A stretch of 64,000 nucleotides of DNA from Sulfitobacter sp. (GCA_017854855.1 JAFMGZ010000001.1:1-64000), one strand, 5' to 3'; shown: positions 34,569 through 44,471, counted from the first letter of the stretch. Translations and numbers: made by a program. Notes: generated by a model not told the origin, from the sequence alone.

Positions 34569-35543
34569 ATGCGATTTTCCGTTAATAGAAAACGATTTAA
34601 AGACTTGAGTGAACAGCAGGTCCTGGCCCTCGCCATCTCATCTGAAGAGGACGATGCGCGTATTTATCGCGGCTACGCCGAGATACTGCGTGCCGAATTC
34701 CCCAAGAGCGCCGCAATCTTTGAGGGGATGGCCGCCGAAGAGGATCAGCATCGCCAACGGCTGATCGACCTGCACCAGGAGCGCTTTGGCTCCACCATCC
34801 CGCTGATCCGGCGCGAACATGTATCGGGCTATTATGCGCGCCGGCCCGTCTGGCTGATAGAAAACCTGGGGCTGGACCGCATCCGCGCCGAAGCCACCGC
34901 AATGGAGCAAGACGCAGAACGCTTCTATCTGGCGGCGGCAGCGCGGACATCCGATGCGCAGACCCGCAAATTGCTGGGTGATCTGGCCGCCGCCGAGGCC
35001 GGGCATCAAACCACTGCAGAGGACCTGACCGCCACGCATCTGGACCACGATAGCGCAGCCGAAGAAGACAGCCGCGCCCATCGCCAGTTTGTGCTGACAT
35101 GGGTTCAACCGGGTCTGGCGGGCCTGATGGATGGTTCTGTCTCCACCCTTGCCCCTATTTTCGCCGTCGCCTTTGCGACGCAGGACACATGGACCACCTT
35201 TCTGGTTGGTCTGGCCGCCTCTGTCGGGGCCGGTATCTCCATGGGCTTCACCGAGGCCGCCTCTGACGACGGGCAGCTTTCTGGCCGCGGCTCGCCTGTG
35301 AAACGCGGGCTTGCGGCTGGTGTCATGACGACATTGGGCGGTCTGGGCCACGCCCTGCCCTATCTGATCCCTGATTTCTGGACGGCGACCATCATCGCCT
35401 TTGCCGTTGTCTTTATCGAACTTTGGGCGATTGCATGGATACAGAACAAATACATGGATACCCCGTTCTTTCGCGCGGCCTTCCAGGTGGTTCTGGGGGG
35501 GGCGCTGGTCTTTGCGGCCGGTGTGCTGATCGGATCGGGATAG
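34569..35543 (+). CDS. mbfA: Membrane-bound ferritin / iron exporter MbfA
   Basis: 324-residue fusion protein: a cytosolic ferritin-like (erythrin/rubrerythrin) N-terminal domain and a C-terminal VIT1/CCC1-type membrane domain. In the first 160 residues, ISSEEDDARIYRGYA, MAAEEDQHRQRL, AMEQDAERFY and AAEAGHQTTAE give the E/E-x-x-H diiron ligands. From about residue 168, FVLTWVQPGLAGLMDGSVSTLAP starts the VIT-type helices. MbfA exports iron and protects against iron and peroxide stress. AAAGGAG precedes the ATG, and an Irr box overlies its promoter. It may be read together with the AEC carrier 39 bases downstream. Confidence 0.93.
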   Translation: MRFSVNRKRFKDLSEQQVLALAISSEEDDARIYRGYAEILRAEFPKSAAIFEGMAAEEDQHRQRLIDLHQERFGSTIPLIRREHVSGYYARRPVWLIENLGLDRIRAEATAMEQDAERFYLAAAARTSDAQTRKLLGDLAAAEAGHQTTAEDLTATHLDHDSAAEEDSRAHRQFVLTWVQPGLAGLMDGSVSTLAPIFAVAFATQDTWTTFLVGLAASVGAGISMGFTEAASDDGQLSGRGSPVKRGLAAGVMTTLGGLGHALPYLIPDFWTATIIAFAVVFIELWAIAWIQNKYMDTPFFRAAFQVVLGGALVFAAGVLIGSG

Positions 35544-35582
35544 AGCCTTGCCTGAAGAAGGATTGCTGGCTACTGCTAACGC

Positions 35583-36512
35583 ATGCTGGCGATCTTTCTG
35601 AAAACGCTTCCTTTCTTTGCCCTGATCGGGGTTGGGTATTGGGCCGGGCGCACCCGGTTCTTTAGCGCGCAAGCGACGGCTGATCTGACCAAATTCGTCT
35701 TCTACTTTGCGCTTTCGGCAATGCTGTTTCGGTTTTCCGCCAACCTGTCGATCGCCGACGTCTGGGATACGCGACTGGCCGCCGCCTATCTGTGGGGCAC
35801 GGCCTTTGTGTACGGCATTGCCACGATGGTTGGTTTTATGCGCGGGCTGGATGTGCCCACCAACGCAATCGAGGCGCAATGCGCCGTCATCGGCAACACC
35901 GGTTTTCTGGGAGTGCCGATGCTGACCTTGCTGCTGGGGGCAGAGGCGATTGGCCCGATCGTATTGGCACTGGCGATAGATCTGATCGTATTTTCCAGCC
36001 TGATTGTCATCTTGATCACCGGATCCCGCGACGGGCAGATCAGCCTGCGCATGTTGCGCACCATTGGGCTGGGGCTGGTCAAGAACCCGATGATCGTCTC
36101 CATATCGCTGGGGTTTCTGTGGTCTGGCCTGAGCATTCCGATACCCGACCCGATGAACAATTTCCTTGGCATTCTGGGCGGCGCGGCCACGCCCGGTGCC
36201 TTGTTTGCCATCGGCGCGTCGCTGGCGCTGACCTCCCCGGACAAGCTTGAGATCGCAGGCTGGCTGAGCTTTTGCAAGCTGGTGCTGCATCCGCTTTTCG
36301 TGGGTTTTGCTGCCCTCTTCTTGTTTGGCGTGGACCCGGCCAAGGCCGGCATCATCATCGCGGTCTCAGCGCTGCCCGTGGCGGGCAATGTCTATATGCT
36401 GGCGCAGCATTACGGGGTGGCCCCGGTGCGCGTTTCAACCGCGATTCTTGTTTCGACGGCCATCAGCATTCTGACCGTCAGCCTTGTTGTGGGCTGGGTG
36501 ACATCCAGCTAG
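35583..36512 (+). CDS. AEC family transporter
   Basis: Inner-membrane carrier of the auxin-efflux-carrier family, 309 residues and about ten helices (five plus five). The N-terminal FFALIGVGYWAGRTRFFS and the conserved half-way VIGNTGFLGVPMLTLLLG and late VSALPVAGNVYMLAQHYG motifs are typical. Bacterial members move malate, malonate or other small acids. No enzyme gene next to it indicates the substrate. It follows mbfA by 39 bases with a poor ribosome site, so it could share the iron-regulated transcript or have a weak promoter of its own. Confidence 0.88.
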   Translation: MLAIFLKTLPFFALIGVGYWAGRTRFFSAQATADLTKFVFYFALSAMLFRFSANLSIADVWDTRLAAAYLWGTAFVYGIATMVGFMRGLDVPTNAIEAQCAVIGNTGFLGVPMLTLLLGAEAIGPIVLALAIDLIVFSSLIVILITGSRDGQISLRMLRTIGLGLVKNPMIVSISLGFLWSGLSIPIPDPMNNFLGILGGAATPGALFAIGASLALTSPDKLEIAGWLSFCKLVLHPLFVGFAALFLFGVDPAKAGIIIAVSALPVAGNVYMLAQHYGVAPVRVSTAILVSTAISILTVSLVVGWVTSS

Positions 36513-36585
36513 AACCCCGGTTCCATTCATCATACCATTGCACCGGCCCGGCAGGGGCCATGCCCATTTCACGAAGGATAGACCC

Positions 36586-37419
36586 ATGAAAACACTCTCT
36601 GAAAACGCCTGTTTCGGGGGCACCCAAGGGGTCTATTCCCACGCCTCTTCCGCCTGCAATTGCGAGATGACATTTGGCTTGTTCCTTCCGGCCGAGGCCA
36701 AGGATGGGCCCGTTCCGGTCCTTTGGTACCTGTCAGGCCTGACCTGCACCCATGAAAATGCGATGACCAAGGCAGGTGCGCAGGCTTGGGCGGCAGAGCA
36801 CGGGATCGCGCTGGTCTTTCCAGACACTTCCCCGCGCGGCGATGACGTGGCCGATGATGAGGCCTATGATCTGGGCAAGGGTGCAGGTTTTTATGTGAAC
36901 GCGACCCAGAAGCCATGGGCCGCGCATTTCAAAATGTGGGACTATGTCGCCGAGGAACTGCCGGCACTCATCGCGGAACATTTTGCCGTGGACATGGAGC
37001 GTCAGGGGATCACCGGTCATTCCATGGGCGGACATGGTGCCTTGACCATGGCGATGAACCTGCCCGGTCGCTTTCTTTCCGTTTCGGCCTTTGCCCCCAT
37101 CGCCAACCCAACGGCCAGCGATTGGGGCCGCAAACAGCTGACCGCCTATCTGGGCGATGACACGGATGCCTGGGCCAAACATGACGCGACCTTGCTGATG
37201 GCAGAGGTCGGTTTTGACGGACCCGTGCTGATTGATCAGGGTGCCGCAGACCAATTTCTGGATCTGCTCAAACCTGAGACGCTGGCAGGTGCCATGGCCG
37301 CCAAGCGCCAGGAAGGGACGTTTCGGATGCAACCGGGCTATGACCACAGCTATTTCTTTGTCTCCACCTTCATGGAAGACCACATAGGCTTTCACGCCGA
37401 TGCGCTTTATGCGGGTTGA
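36586..37419 (+). CDS. fghA: S-formylglutathione hydrolase
   Basis: Hydrolyses S-formylglutathione to formate and glutathione in formaldehyde detoxification. The 277-residue alpha/beta hydrolase shows WYLSGLTCTHENAMTKAG (oxyanion region), the nucleophile Ser in ITGHSMGGHGALT near residue 147, the Asp in LIDQGAADQFL and the His in PGYDHSYFFVSTF. ATG 36586 is chosen, behind GAAGGATAGACCC. The partner glutathione-dependent formaldehyde dehydrogenase gene is not in the window. Its stop is four bases before the YaiI-family start. Confidence 0.95.
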   Translation: MKTLSENACFGGTQGVYSHASSACNCEMTFGLFLPAEAKDGPVPVLWYLSGLTCTHENAMTKAGAQAWAAEHGIALVFPDTSPRGDDVADDEAYDLGKGAGFYVNATQKPWAAHFKMWDYVAEELPALIAEHFAVDMERQGITGHSMGGHGALTMAMNLPGRFLSVSAFAPIANPTASDWGRKQLTAYLGDDTDAWAKHDATLLMAEVGFDGPVLIDQGAADQFLDLLKPETLAGAMAAKRQEGTFRMQPGYDHSYFFVSTFMEDHIGFHADALYAG

Positions 37420-37422
37420 TCC

Positions 37423-37875
37423 GTGACCGCCCTGTATATCGACGCCGATGCCTGCCCCGTCAAAGCAGAGGCCGAACGGGTGGCGACCCGGCACAGGCTG
37501 CGGATGTTTGTCGTCTCAAACGGTGGGCTGCGCCCGTCGCAAAACCCGCTGGTTGAGACGGTGATCGTTCCCGATGGTCCGGATGTCGCTGACATGTGGA
37601 TCGCAGAGCGGTGCGGGCCGGGCGATGTGGTGGTGACCGGTGACATCCCGCTGGCTGCAAAATGCGTTGAGGCAGGTGCCCGCGTGCTCAAACACAACGG
37701 AGAGGCGCTGACGGCTGCAAATATCGGCAATGTGCTGGCCACACGCGATCTGATGACCGATCTGCGGGCGGCAGACCCGTTTCGGCAGGGCGGCGGCAAG
37801 AGCTTTACAAAGGCGGATCGGTCGCGTTTTCTGGATGCATTGGAGCGCGAATTGCGCGCAGCACAACGCGGCTGA
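37423..37875 (+). CDS. YaiI/YqxD family protein (UPF0178, DUF188)
   Basis: 150-residue protein of the UPF0178 family, a PIN-like nuclease fold of uncertain function. The N-terminal [18 protein letters not shown], the central [30 protein letters not shown] and [22 protein letters not shown] are diagnostic and keep the family acidic residues. It starts with GTG 37423, four bases after the fghA stop, and precedes the HAD gene by 61 bases. Co-transcription with fghA is likely from spacing. Confidence 0.92.
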   Translation: MTALYIDADACPVKAEAERVATRHRLRMFVVSNGGLRPSQNPLVETVIVPDGPDVADMWIAERCGPGDVVVTGDIPLAAKCVEAGARVLKHNGEALTAANIGNVLATRDLMTDLRAADPFRQGGGKSFTKADRSRFLDALERELRAAQRG

Positions 37876-37936
37876 GGTATCATTCAAGACCGTTCCCGCG
37901 CGATGACACGCCAGCGGCACGGGTGGAGAGCACAAG

Positions 37937-38557
37937 ATGACACCTCAAGCGGTGATCTTTGACATCGGTAATGTCCTGATCGAATGGCAGCCAGAGCGGT
38001 TCTATGATCAGGTGATAGGGCAGGACCGCCGCCGCGCCATGTTTGCCGCCGTCGATCTGCACGGTATGAATGACCGCGTCGACCGGGGCGAAAACTTTGG
38101 CGATGTGGTGCGCCAGACGGCCCGGATGTTCAACGACTGGCACGATGAAATCCTGCTGTGGCATGACCGCTGGATCGACATCGCCACCCCCGCCATCGAC
38201 CATTCCGTGCGATTGATGGCCGCCCTGCAGGCCCGGGGCGTGCCGGTGTTTTCATTGACCAACTTCGGCATACAGACCTATGAAATTGCCGCTGGGCGCT
38301 ATGGCTTTTTGAATGATTTTGACCGCGATTTCATTTCTGGCCATCTTGGCGTGATCAAACCTGATGCAGGTATCTACAAAGCGGTCGAGGACACCGCAGG
38401 GCTGCAGGGCGCGCAGCTGCTCTTTACCGATGACCGGCAGGACAATATTCAGGCGGCAGCCTCTCGTGGCTGGCAAATCCATCATTTTGACGGCTCTCAG
38501 GGCTGGGCGGACAGGCTTGTCAGCGCGGGACTGCTGGGCCCGGAGGACGCACGATGA
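37937..38557 (+). CDS. HAD-family phosphatase, YihX-like
   Basis: 206-residue haloacid dehalogenase-superfamily enzyme. Motif I is VIFDIGNVLIEWQP (nucleophile Asp near residue 9, with Gly-Asn in place of the second Asp, as in the YihX group of sugar-phosphate phosphatases), motif II SLTNFG, motif III GVIKPDAGIY with the Lys, motif IV LFTDDRQDNIQAA. YihX removes phosphate from alpha-D-glucose 1-phosphate; the substrate here is not certain. The stop overlaps the ornithine-cyclodeaminase-family start by 4 bases, beginning a three-gene coupled unit. Confidence 0.9.
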   Translation: MTPQAVIFDIGNVLIEWQPERFYDQVIGQDRRRAMFAAVDLHGMNDRVDRGENFGDVVRQTARMFNDWHDEILLWHDRWIDIATPAIDHSVRLMAALQARGVPVFSLTNFGIQTYEIAAGRYGFLNDFDRDFISGHLGVIKPDAGIYKAVEDTAGLQGAQLLFTDDRQDNIQAAASRGWQIHHFDGSQGWADRLVSAGLLGPEDAR

Positions 38558-39474
38558 CATCCATTCCAATGATCCCTTTCGACGCCGGCGAAGCAGTGCT
38601 TGACTGGATCGGCTTGACCGAGGCCCTTGCCGCCGGTCACAGCCTGCCCAAGGCAGAAATTGGCGATACCTTTTTGTACCGGGGCAAAGATACCTTGCTG
38701 AACCGGGCAGCCTGGATTGACGGATTGGGCATTGCCGTCAAATCCGCCACCATCTTTCCCGGCAATCCGGCCAAAGGCGCGCCGATGATCAACGGAGGTC
38801 TGAGCCTGTATTCAGACGGCGATGGCACGCTTGAGGCGATCGTCGACTTTCATCTGGTGACCAAATGGAAAACCGCAGGCGACAGCCTGCTGGCTGCGCG
38901 CCGTCTGGCCCGGCCGGACAGCCGCAATATCCTGATCGTGGGGGCCGGCAATCAGGGCCGCGCCCTGCACGCGGCCTATGCTGCGGCGTTCCCGCATGCC
39001 GCCTTTACCGTCTGGAACCGCAGCCCTGCCAATGCTGAAAAAATGGCCGCAGAGCTGCCAGATCTTGCCATTGCCGATGATCTGGAAACAGCCGTTTCTG
39101 CGGCAGACATCATCACTTGCGCCACCATGTCCACCGATCCGCTGATCAAGGGCGATTGGCTGCGTCCGGGGCAGCATCTGGACCTGATCGGGGCCTACCG
39201 CCCGGATATGCGCGAAGTGGATGATACGGCCCTTTTGCGGGCCCGCGTGTTCGTGGACAGTTTCGACACCACCATAGGCCATATTGGCGAAATCGACATT
39301 CCGCTGAAATCGGGAACGATCACCCGTGACCATCTGATTGCTGATTACTACCACCTGGACGCATTCCGGCGTCACGGCCCCGATGATATCACCTTGTTCA
39401 AGAATGGCGGCGGTGCCCATCTGGACCTGATGACATCGCGTTACATCCTGGACCGTTGGACCGCACAAGAATGA
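38554..39474 (+). CDS. Ornithine cyclodeaminase/mu-crystallin family protein
   Basis: 306-residue NAD(P)-binding enzyme. The Rossmann motif NILIVGAGNQGRALHAAY lies near residue 130; the N-terminal substrate domain has LGIAVKSATIFPGNPAKGAPMINGG and the conserved Lys of KTAGDSLLAARRLA. Members act as ornithine cyclodeaminase, alanine dehydrogenase, ketimine reductase or delta-pyrroline-carboxylate reductase, and the exact reaction cannot be decided. It overlaps the HAD gene and the alpha/beta hydrolase gene by 4 bases each. Acidic D-residue and cofactor contacts are retained, so it should be active. Confidence 0.87.
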   Translation: MTSIPMIPFDAGEAVLDWIGLTEALAAGHSLPKAEIGDTFLYRGKDTLLNRAAWIDGLGIAVKSATIFPGNPAKGAPMINGGLSLYSDGDGTLEAIVDFHLVTKWKTAGDSLLAARRLARPDSRNILIVGAGNQGRALHAAYAAAFPHAAFTVWNRSPANAEKMAAELPDLAIADDLETAVSAADIITCATMSTDPLIKGDWLRPGQHLDLIGAYRPDMREVDDTALLRARVFVDSFDTTIGHIGEIDIPLKSGTITRDHLIADYYHLDAFRRHGPDDITLFKNGGGAHLDLMTSRYILDRWTAQE

Positions 39475-40385
39475 TCTGGTTTGCCTTGATCCTGCTGGTG
39501 ATCTTCGCCGCGCCCTTCGTGATCGAAAACAGGCGGCGGGTAATGGATGATGTCGCGCGTGGATCAGCGCCGGGGCAGTTTGTCGAACTGTCGGGCGGGG
39601 TCACGCATTTCCAATGGCATGGTCCTGCCAATGGCCCTTTGGTGGTCTGTGTGCATGGTCTGACCACGCCCAGCTTTGTCTGGGGGGGCATCACCAGGGG
39701 GCTGGCCCTGTCAGGCTACAGGGTGCTGACCTATGACCTTTACGGGCGCGGATTTTCCAGCAGGCCCAAAGGCGCACAGGGGCGGTCATTCTTTTTCAAA
39801 CAGCTGAATGAAGTGCTGGACAGCCAGGGCATAGACGAAGAGTTCACCCTGATCGGCTATTCCATGGGGGGGGCGATCGCTGCTGCTTTTGCAGCCACCT
39901 ATCCCGCTCGGGTGCATCAGCTGATCCTATTGGCCCCCGCTGGCATGGGCATCTGGTCCGGCAAATTGGTGCAGTTCATCAAGGAGACCCCTTTGATCGG
40001 GGATTGGCTGTTTTTGCTGCTCTCTCCGCGCCTTCTGCGCAAAGGACTGCGGGCAGAGGTGGGGCTGGCCAGCAGCGTGCCGGACATCACGGCCCTGCAG
40101 GCCGCAGAGATCGGTTTCAAGGGCTTCTTGCCCGCGATCCTCGCCAGCCGTCGCGGCATTCTGTCAGAACCGCTGGAGGCAGATCACCGCGAATTGGCTG
40201 CACGGGGCATTCCGGTATTGGCCATCTGGGGCCGCGATGACGTGGTGATCCCGATTTCTGCTGTAGGGGTCCTGGCAACATGGAACCGCGATGCCCATCA
40301 AGAGGTGATTGACGGGGCCGGTCACGGGCTGCCCTATACCCACACCGATATGGCGCTGCAGATCATGGGCGACTGGATGACATAG
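39471..40385 (+). CDS. Membrane-anchored alpha/beta hydrolase
   Basis: 304-residue serine hydrolase. ATG 39471 overlaps the upstream stop (ATGA) and gives an N-terminal membrane anchor (FALILLVIFAAPFVI). The hydrolase core follows: VVCVHGLTTPSFVW (oxyanion H-G), the nucleophile in LIGYSMGGAIAAA near residue 124, the acid in IWGRDDVVIP and the His in DGAGHGLPYTH. It probably faces the periplasm if the anchor is N-in. Substrate unknown. It ends 15 bases before a convergent MFS gene. Confidence 0.88.
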   Translation: MIWFALILLVIFAAPFVIENRRRVMDDVARGSAPGQFVELSGGVTHFQWHGPANGPLVVCVHGLTTPSFVWGGITRGLALSGYRVLTYDLYGRGFSSRPKGAQGRSFFFKQLNEVLDSQGIDEEFTLIGYSMGGAIAAAFAATYPARVHQLILLAPAGMGIWSGKLVQFIKETPLIGDWLFLLLSPRLLRKGLRAEVGLASSVPDITALQAAEIGFKGFLPAILASRRGILSEPLEADHRELAARGIPVLAIWGRDDVVIPISAVGVLATWNRDAHQEVIDGAGHGLPYTHTDMALQIMGDWMT

Positions 40386-40400
40386 GGCGGCGATGTGGCG

Positions 40401-41642
40401 TCAGGCCGTAACCAGCCCTTCCAGACGCCGTTCCCTGATCGGCAGATGGACGATGGCGCTAAAGGCCCCGACCGCAATGCCGACCCACCAGACCGCAGTA
40501 TAATTGCCATAGACATCATAAAGCCTGCCGCCCAGCCAGACCCCCAGGAAGCTGCCCAGCTGGTGAGAAAAGAACACGATCCCGTAAAGCGTTCCCATGT
40601 ACCGCAGCCCATAGATATGCGCGACAAGCCCGGAGGTCAGCGGAACGGTTGCCAGCCACAGCGCCCCCATGCCGACAGAAAACAATATCACGGTGACCGG
40701 CGTGATCGGGAACATGATGAACAGCGCCGCAAAGATGGTGCGCCCGGTATAGATCCCGGCCAGCAGATACCGTTTGGAATACCGCTTGCCGGCCCAGCCC
40801 GCCGCCAGCGTCCCCCCGATATTGGCCAGCCCCACCAATGAAATCGCCACGGCCCCCAATGCCGATGTGGTGGTGATGCCCATGTTGTGCAACACACCGC
40901 CCGCCAGAATGGGGCCGCACATTTCGGTGACGAAGGCCGGGAAATGCGCGGTGATAAAGCCCAGTTGGTAACCACAGGAAAAGAAGCCCAGAAAGATCAT
41001 CGTGTAAGAGGGATCCTTGAAAGCTTTGACCAGGATCTGGCCAAGGCTTTCTTCCAGTTCCGCCTTTTGCGCCAGCACCGGGGCGCGCATGAATGGCAGC
41101 GTCAGGATCATCGACAGGATAACGGCTGCAAAAACCATGAAGGTGCTTTGCCAGCTGAGAAACCCCAGCATCCATTCAGCCGCCGGTGCGCCAAAGACCT
41201 GGCCCGCACTGCCCGCCGCCGTCACGATCGCCAGTGACATGGAACGGTTTTCATCACTGGATGCGCGGCCCACCACGGCCAAAACAACCCCAAACCCGGT
41301 ACCCGCGATGCCAAACCCAACCAGCCAGGCATAGGCCTGATGCTCAATTGGGGTCACGGAATTGGCCGACAAGATGAGGCCCAAGGCATAGACCACCGCG
41401 CCAATGATGATGGCCCGCCTGTCACCGATCTTTTCCGCCATCGCCCCAAAGATCGGCTGGCCAATGCCCCAGGCCAAATTCTGGATCGCGATGGCCAGCG
41501 AAAATTCCGCGCGCAGCCAGCCGAATTCCTCTGCGACAGGAATCTGGAAAACCCCGAATGACGCCCGGACAGCAAAGCTGACCATGATGATCACACAACT
41601 TACGATAAGGACCGGCGTGAAAAGGGAACTGCGCTGCGTCAT
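40401..41642 (-). CDS. MFS transporter
   Basis: Twelve-helix major facilitator carrier, 413 residues. MAEKIGDRRAIIIG after helix 2 is the loop 2-3 motif; IAGTGFGVVLAVVGRASS lies in the helix 4 region with the conserved Arg, and RYSKRYLLAGIYTGRT is the matching second-half loop. The pattern resembles monocarboxylate or oxalate/formate-type carriers found in Rhodobacterales, but the substrate is not clear. It is a single gene, divergent from zapE by 157 bases and convergent with the alpha/beta hydrolase. Confidence 0.9.
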   Translation of the reverse strand: MTQRSSLFTPVLIVSCVIIMVSFAVRASFGVFQIPVAEEFGWLRAEFSLAIAIQNLAWGIGQPIFGAMAEKIGDRRAIIIGAVVYALGLILSANSVTPIEHQAYAWLVGFGIAGTGFGVVLAVVGRASSDENRSMSLAIVTAAGSAGQVFGAPAAEWMLGFLSWQSTFMVFAAVILSMILTLPFMRAPVLAQKAELEESLGQILVKAFKDPSYTMIFLGFFSCGYQLGFITAHFPAFVTEMCGPILAGGVLHNMGITTTSALGAVAISLVGLANIGGTLAAGWAGKRYSKRYLLAGIYTGRTIFAALFIMFPITPVTVILFSVGMGALWLATVPLTSGLVAHIYGLRYMGTLYGIVFFSHQLGSFLGVWLGGRLYDVYGNYTAVWWVGIAVGAFSAIVHLPIRERRLEGLVTA

Positions 41643-41799
41643 GGAAAATATCCTTGGTCCTGAACCGCCACATTATGCACTTTGCGAACCGCGTCAAATC
41701 AAGCCTTGTGCAAAGCTTGGATGATTTGCTGATGGATCGCGGCCCGGAGGCCTGCGCAGACGCTTTTCAAATCAGCGCCCTATGGGTTAAGGCAGGAAC

Positions 41800-42864
41800 A
41801 TGAAAAGTCTAAAAGAAACATATGACGCGATGATTGCTGCCGGATCGCTCCAAGCTGATCCGGCACAGGAAGCCGTCTTGCCCGAATTTGACCGCATCCG
41901 CGAGGCGCTGTTGACCCCGGTCAAGAAAGGCCTGTTCCGCAAAGCGCCCGAACCGCCCAAGGGTCTGTACCTTTGGGGGGGCGTGGGCCGTGGCAAATCC
42001 ATGTTGATGGATCTGTTTGTCGAACATCTGGACGGCATCCCGGCAAGAAGGGTGCATTTTCATGCGTTCATGCAGGAAATTCATTCCGCCATGCACGAGG
42101 CACGCAAAACCGGTGTGGACGATGCGATTGCGCCAGTCGCCGCAGATGTTGCGGCCTCCGTGCGGCTCTTGGCGTTTGACGAGATGCAGATCACCGACAT
42201 CACCGATGCGATGATCGTCGGACGGCTGTTTCAAGCGCTCTTTGCTGCCGGCGTGGTGGTTGTGACCACGTCAAACCGGCCGCCAGATGCGCTGTACAAG
42301 GACGGTCTGAACCGGAACCTTTTTGTCCCCTTCATCGAGTTGATAAAAGAACGGATGGTCGTGCATGAACTGGCCAGTCCGACAGACTACCGTCAGGACC
42401 GTCTGGCAGGAAGCCAAGTCTATTTCACACCGGTAAATGCCCATAGCCGCGACGCGATGGACGCGGTCTGGAATGATCTTGCCGGCGGGGCAGGCGAGCC
42501 TTTGATCCTGCGGGTCAAAGGACGGGACGTGGAAATACCGCACTATCGCAACGGCATGGCCCGCGCGCGGTTTCACGCATTGTGCGGCGCGGCCCTGGGC
42601 CCTGCCGATTACCTTGCGCTGGCGGATGCCGTACGGGTTTTGCTGTTGGACGACATCCCACAATTGGGCCGCACAAATTTCAATGAGGCCAAGCGTTTTG
42701 TGACGCTTATTGATGCGCTTTACGAGGCGCGCGTGCGGTTGATCTGCTCCGCCGCCGCCGCGCCTGAAATGCTGTATCTGGAGGGCGAAGGCACCTTTGA
42801 GTTTGAGCGCACCGCCTCACGGCTGCGCGAAATGCAGGCCGAAGGCTGGGGTGTGCAACCTTGA
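41800..42864 (+). CDS. zapE: Cell division ATPase ZapE (AFG1-like)
   Basis: 354-residue ATPase of the AFG1 family; in E. coli ZapE destabilises the Z-ring under some stresses. Walker A is LYLWGGVGRGKSMLMD near residue 62, the region VHFHAFMQEIH follows, Walker B is LLAFDEMQITD near residue 127, and VVVTTSNRPPDALYKDG is the sensor region. The end LICSAAAAPEMLYLEGEG is typical of the family. TTAAGGCAGGAAC precedes the ATG. A stem-loop overlaps its stop codon. Confidence 0.94.
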   Translation: MKSLKETYDAMIAAGSLQADPAQEAVLPEFDRIREALLTPVKKGLFRKAPEPPKGLYLWGGVGRGKSMLMDLFVEHLDGIPARRVHFHAFMQEIHSAMHEARKTGVDDAIAPVAADVAASVRLLAFDEMQITDITDAMIVGRLFQALFAAGVVVVTTSNRPPDALYKDGLNRNLFVPFIELIKERMVVHELASPTDYRQDRLAGSQVYFTPVNAHSRDAMDAVWNDLAGGAGEPLILRVKGRDVEIPHYRNGMARARFHALCGAALGPADYLALADAVRVLLLDDIPQLGRTNFNEAKRFVTLIDALYEARVRLICSAAAAPEMLYLEGEGTFEFERTASRLREMQAEGWGVQP

Positions 42865-42890
42865 TCGGGGTTCACAACTGAACCCTGATC
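42863..42890. terminator. Stem-loop between zapE and the small membrane protein gene
   Basis: GATCGGGGTTCA (42863-42874) pairs with TGAACCCTGATC (42879-42890), 12 pairs with one G-U, loop CAAC. It separates two convergent genes and overlaps the zapE stop. No T run follows on either strand, so it may act as a weak two-way terminator or as an RNA-end protector. Confidence 0.5.
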
Positions 42891-42898
42891 GGTCGGTG

Positions 42899-43093
42899 TC
42901 AGTCAGAAATGAGAACGATACGGTCCTGTGACACCACATCATCTGGGTGATAGGGCGCGTCGCCCATGTACAACGACCATATTCCCCCCGTGATGATCCC
43001 CAATCCAATAACGAAAAAGGCGATCTGTGACAGCACCCGATTTTCCGGGACGGTCGAAGGTCTGTGGTTTTCAATAGCCTTCTGGCTCATCAT
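42899..43093 (-). CDS. Small single-TM membrane protein, unknown
   Basis: 64-residue protein of unknown function. A charged N-terminus (QKAIENHRPSTVPENR) is followed by one membrane helix, about residues 26-47 (LSQIAFFVIGLGIITGGIWSLYM), and a short acidic tail. ATG 43093 is chosen, preceded by AGGGGA; a second ATG one codon later is possible. It lies 103 bases after folC on the same strand and is convergent with zapE. The helix carries several glycines, as in proteins that pack against other membrane subunits. Confidence 0.6.
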   Translation of the reverse strand: MMSQKAIENHRPSTVPENRVLSQIAFFVIGLGIITGGIWSLYMGDAPYHPDDVVSQDRIVLISD

Positions 43094-43196
43094 GCTCTTC
43101 CCCTGTTGCATTCAATTATTTTACGGTCGTGCCGTTTTGAATTTACAACTGGAAGATACTAAAAATCAGTGAATCTGCATAGGGGGGCAGCGCAAT

Positions 43197-44471
43197 TTAT
43201 TCGTTTTCGCGCAAGATTGCCCCCGCTAGGTACAATGATCCGCAGATCAGGATACGCGATTGCGGGTCCTTTGCGATGATATCGCGCACCGCGGCTTCGA
43301 CAGTTTCGGCCTCTACCGCATCCATCCCCACGGCGCGGGCGGCATGTGCGGTTTCTGCCGCATGCAGGGTCGCGTTTTCGCCCGGGATGGTCACAGCATG
43401 AAGGCTTTGGACATGGGCCGCGAGGGGGCGCAGATAACCGTTGATGTCCTTGGTATTCAGCATGCCACAGATCAGATGGGTGTGCCCTTTGGGGCCGGTT
43501 GCCAGCATCTCGGCCAGCGCCTCTCCGGCGGCGGGATTATGGCCGCCATCCAGCCACAGCTCTGCCGCGCCCGCCGCATCGATCAGCGGCCCCTTGCGCA
43601 GGCGCTGCATCCGCGCGGGCCAATAGGCACGGGTGACAGCGGCTTCGCAGGCGGCCTCGTCCATGCCGAAATGACGCAAGGCCGCCAGCACGGCACCCGC
43701 ATTCATCACCTGATGATGTCCCGGCAAATTCGGCAGGGGCAGATCCAGCAGACCTGTCTCATCCTGATAGATCAGCCGGCCCGCCTCCTGGCCCACATGC
43801 CAATGTTGACCGTAGACAGACAGGGGTGCGGCCTGCCGGGCGGCAACGGCCTCGATCACCTCAAGACCTGATTCTTGCTGGGGGCCCACAATGCAGGGCA
43901 CGCCGCGTTTGATGATCCCCGCCTTTTCGCCCGCGATTTGCGGCAGGGTGTCGCCCAGAAACTGCTGATGGTCCAGAGAGACAGGCGTGATGATGCTCAG
44001 CGCGGTCCTGTCGCTGACATTCGTCGCATCCAGCCGCCCACCAAGCCCCACTTCGAGCAGTGTGAAATCAGCCGGGGTGCGCGAAAAGGCCAGCAGTGCC
44101 GCCGCTGTGGTAATCTCGAAATAGGTGATGTTTTCGCCGTTGTTGGCGGCATAACATTCGTCCAACACGGCTGTCAGCGCCGCTTCGTCAATCAATGTGC
44201 CCGCCAGCCGGATGCGTTCATGGAAACGCGCCAGATGCGGCGAGGTATAGGCATGGACCGTCTTGCCTGCGGCTTCCAACCCGGCGCGGATCATCGCTTG
44301 GGTCGATCCTTTGCCGTTGGTGCCCGCAATATGGATCACGGGGGGCAGGTTGTCTTGCGGATTGTCCAAGGCGTCCAACAGCCGGAACATGCGATCCAGC
44401 GTCAGATCTATGATTTTGGGATGCAGCGCCATCATCCGTTCAAGAATGATGTCAGATGTGGGCGCGGTCAT
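43197..44471 (-). CDS. folC: Dihydrofolate/folylpolyglutamate synthase
   Basis: Adds glutamate to dihydropteroate and to folates, making the cofactors for one-carbon transfer. The 424-residue bifunctional enzyme shows the P-loop [17 protein letters not shown] near residue 50, [29 protein letters not shown], and the C-terminal domain with [16 protein letters not shown] (Mur-ligase type His). It overlaps accD by 4 bases; the accD-folC pair is widespread in alphaproteobacteria. No clear terminator is seen after its stop. Confidence 0.96.
   Translation of the reverse strand: MTAPTSDIILERMMALHPKIIDLTLDRMFRLLDALDNPQDNLPPVIHIAGTNGKGSTQAMIRAGLEAAGKTVHAYTSPHLARFHERIRLAGTLIDEAALTAVLDECYAANNGENITYFEITTAAALLAFSRTPADFTLLEVGLGGRLDATNVSDRTALSIITPVSLDHQQFLGDTLPQIAGEKAGIIKRGVPCIVGPQQESGLEVIEAVAARQAAPLSVYGQHWHVGQEAGRLIYQDETGLLDLPLPNLPGHHQVMNAGAVLAALRHFGMDEAACEAAVTRAYWPARMQRLRKGPLIDAAGAAELWLDGGHNPAAGEALAEMLATGPKGHTHLICGMLNTKDINGYLRPLAAHVQSLHAVTIPGENATLHAAETAHAARAVGMDAVEAETVEAAVRDIIAKDPQSRILICGSLYLAGAILRENE

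Noticed and set aside
34638-36290. Minus-strand open frame of about 550 codons opposite mbfA and the AEC carrier
   Set aside because: Spans two well-supported genes on the other strand, low-complexity Gln/Arg/Gly composition, no ribosome site or family.
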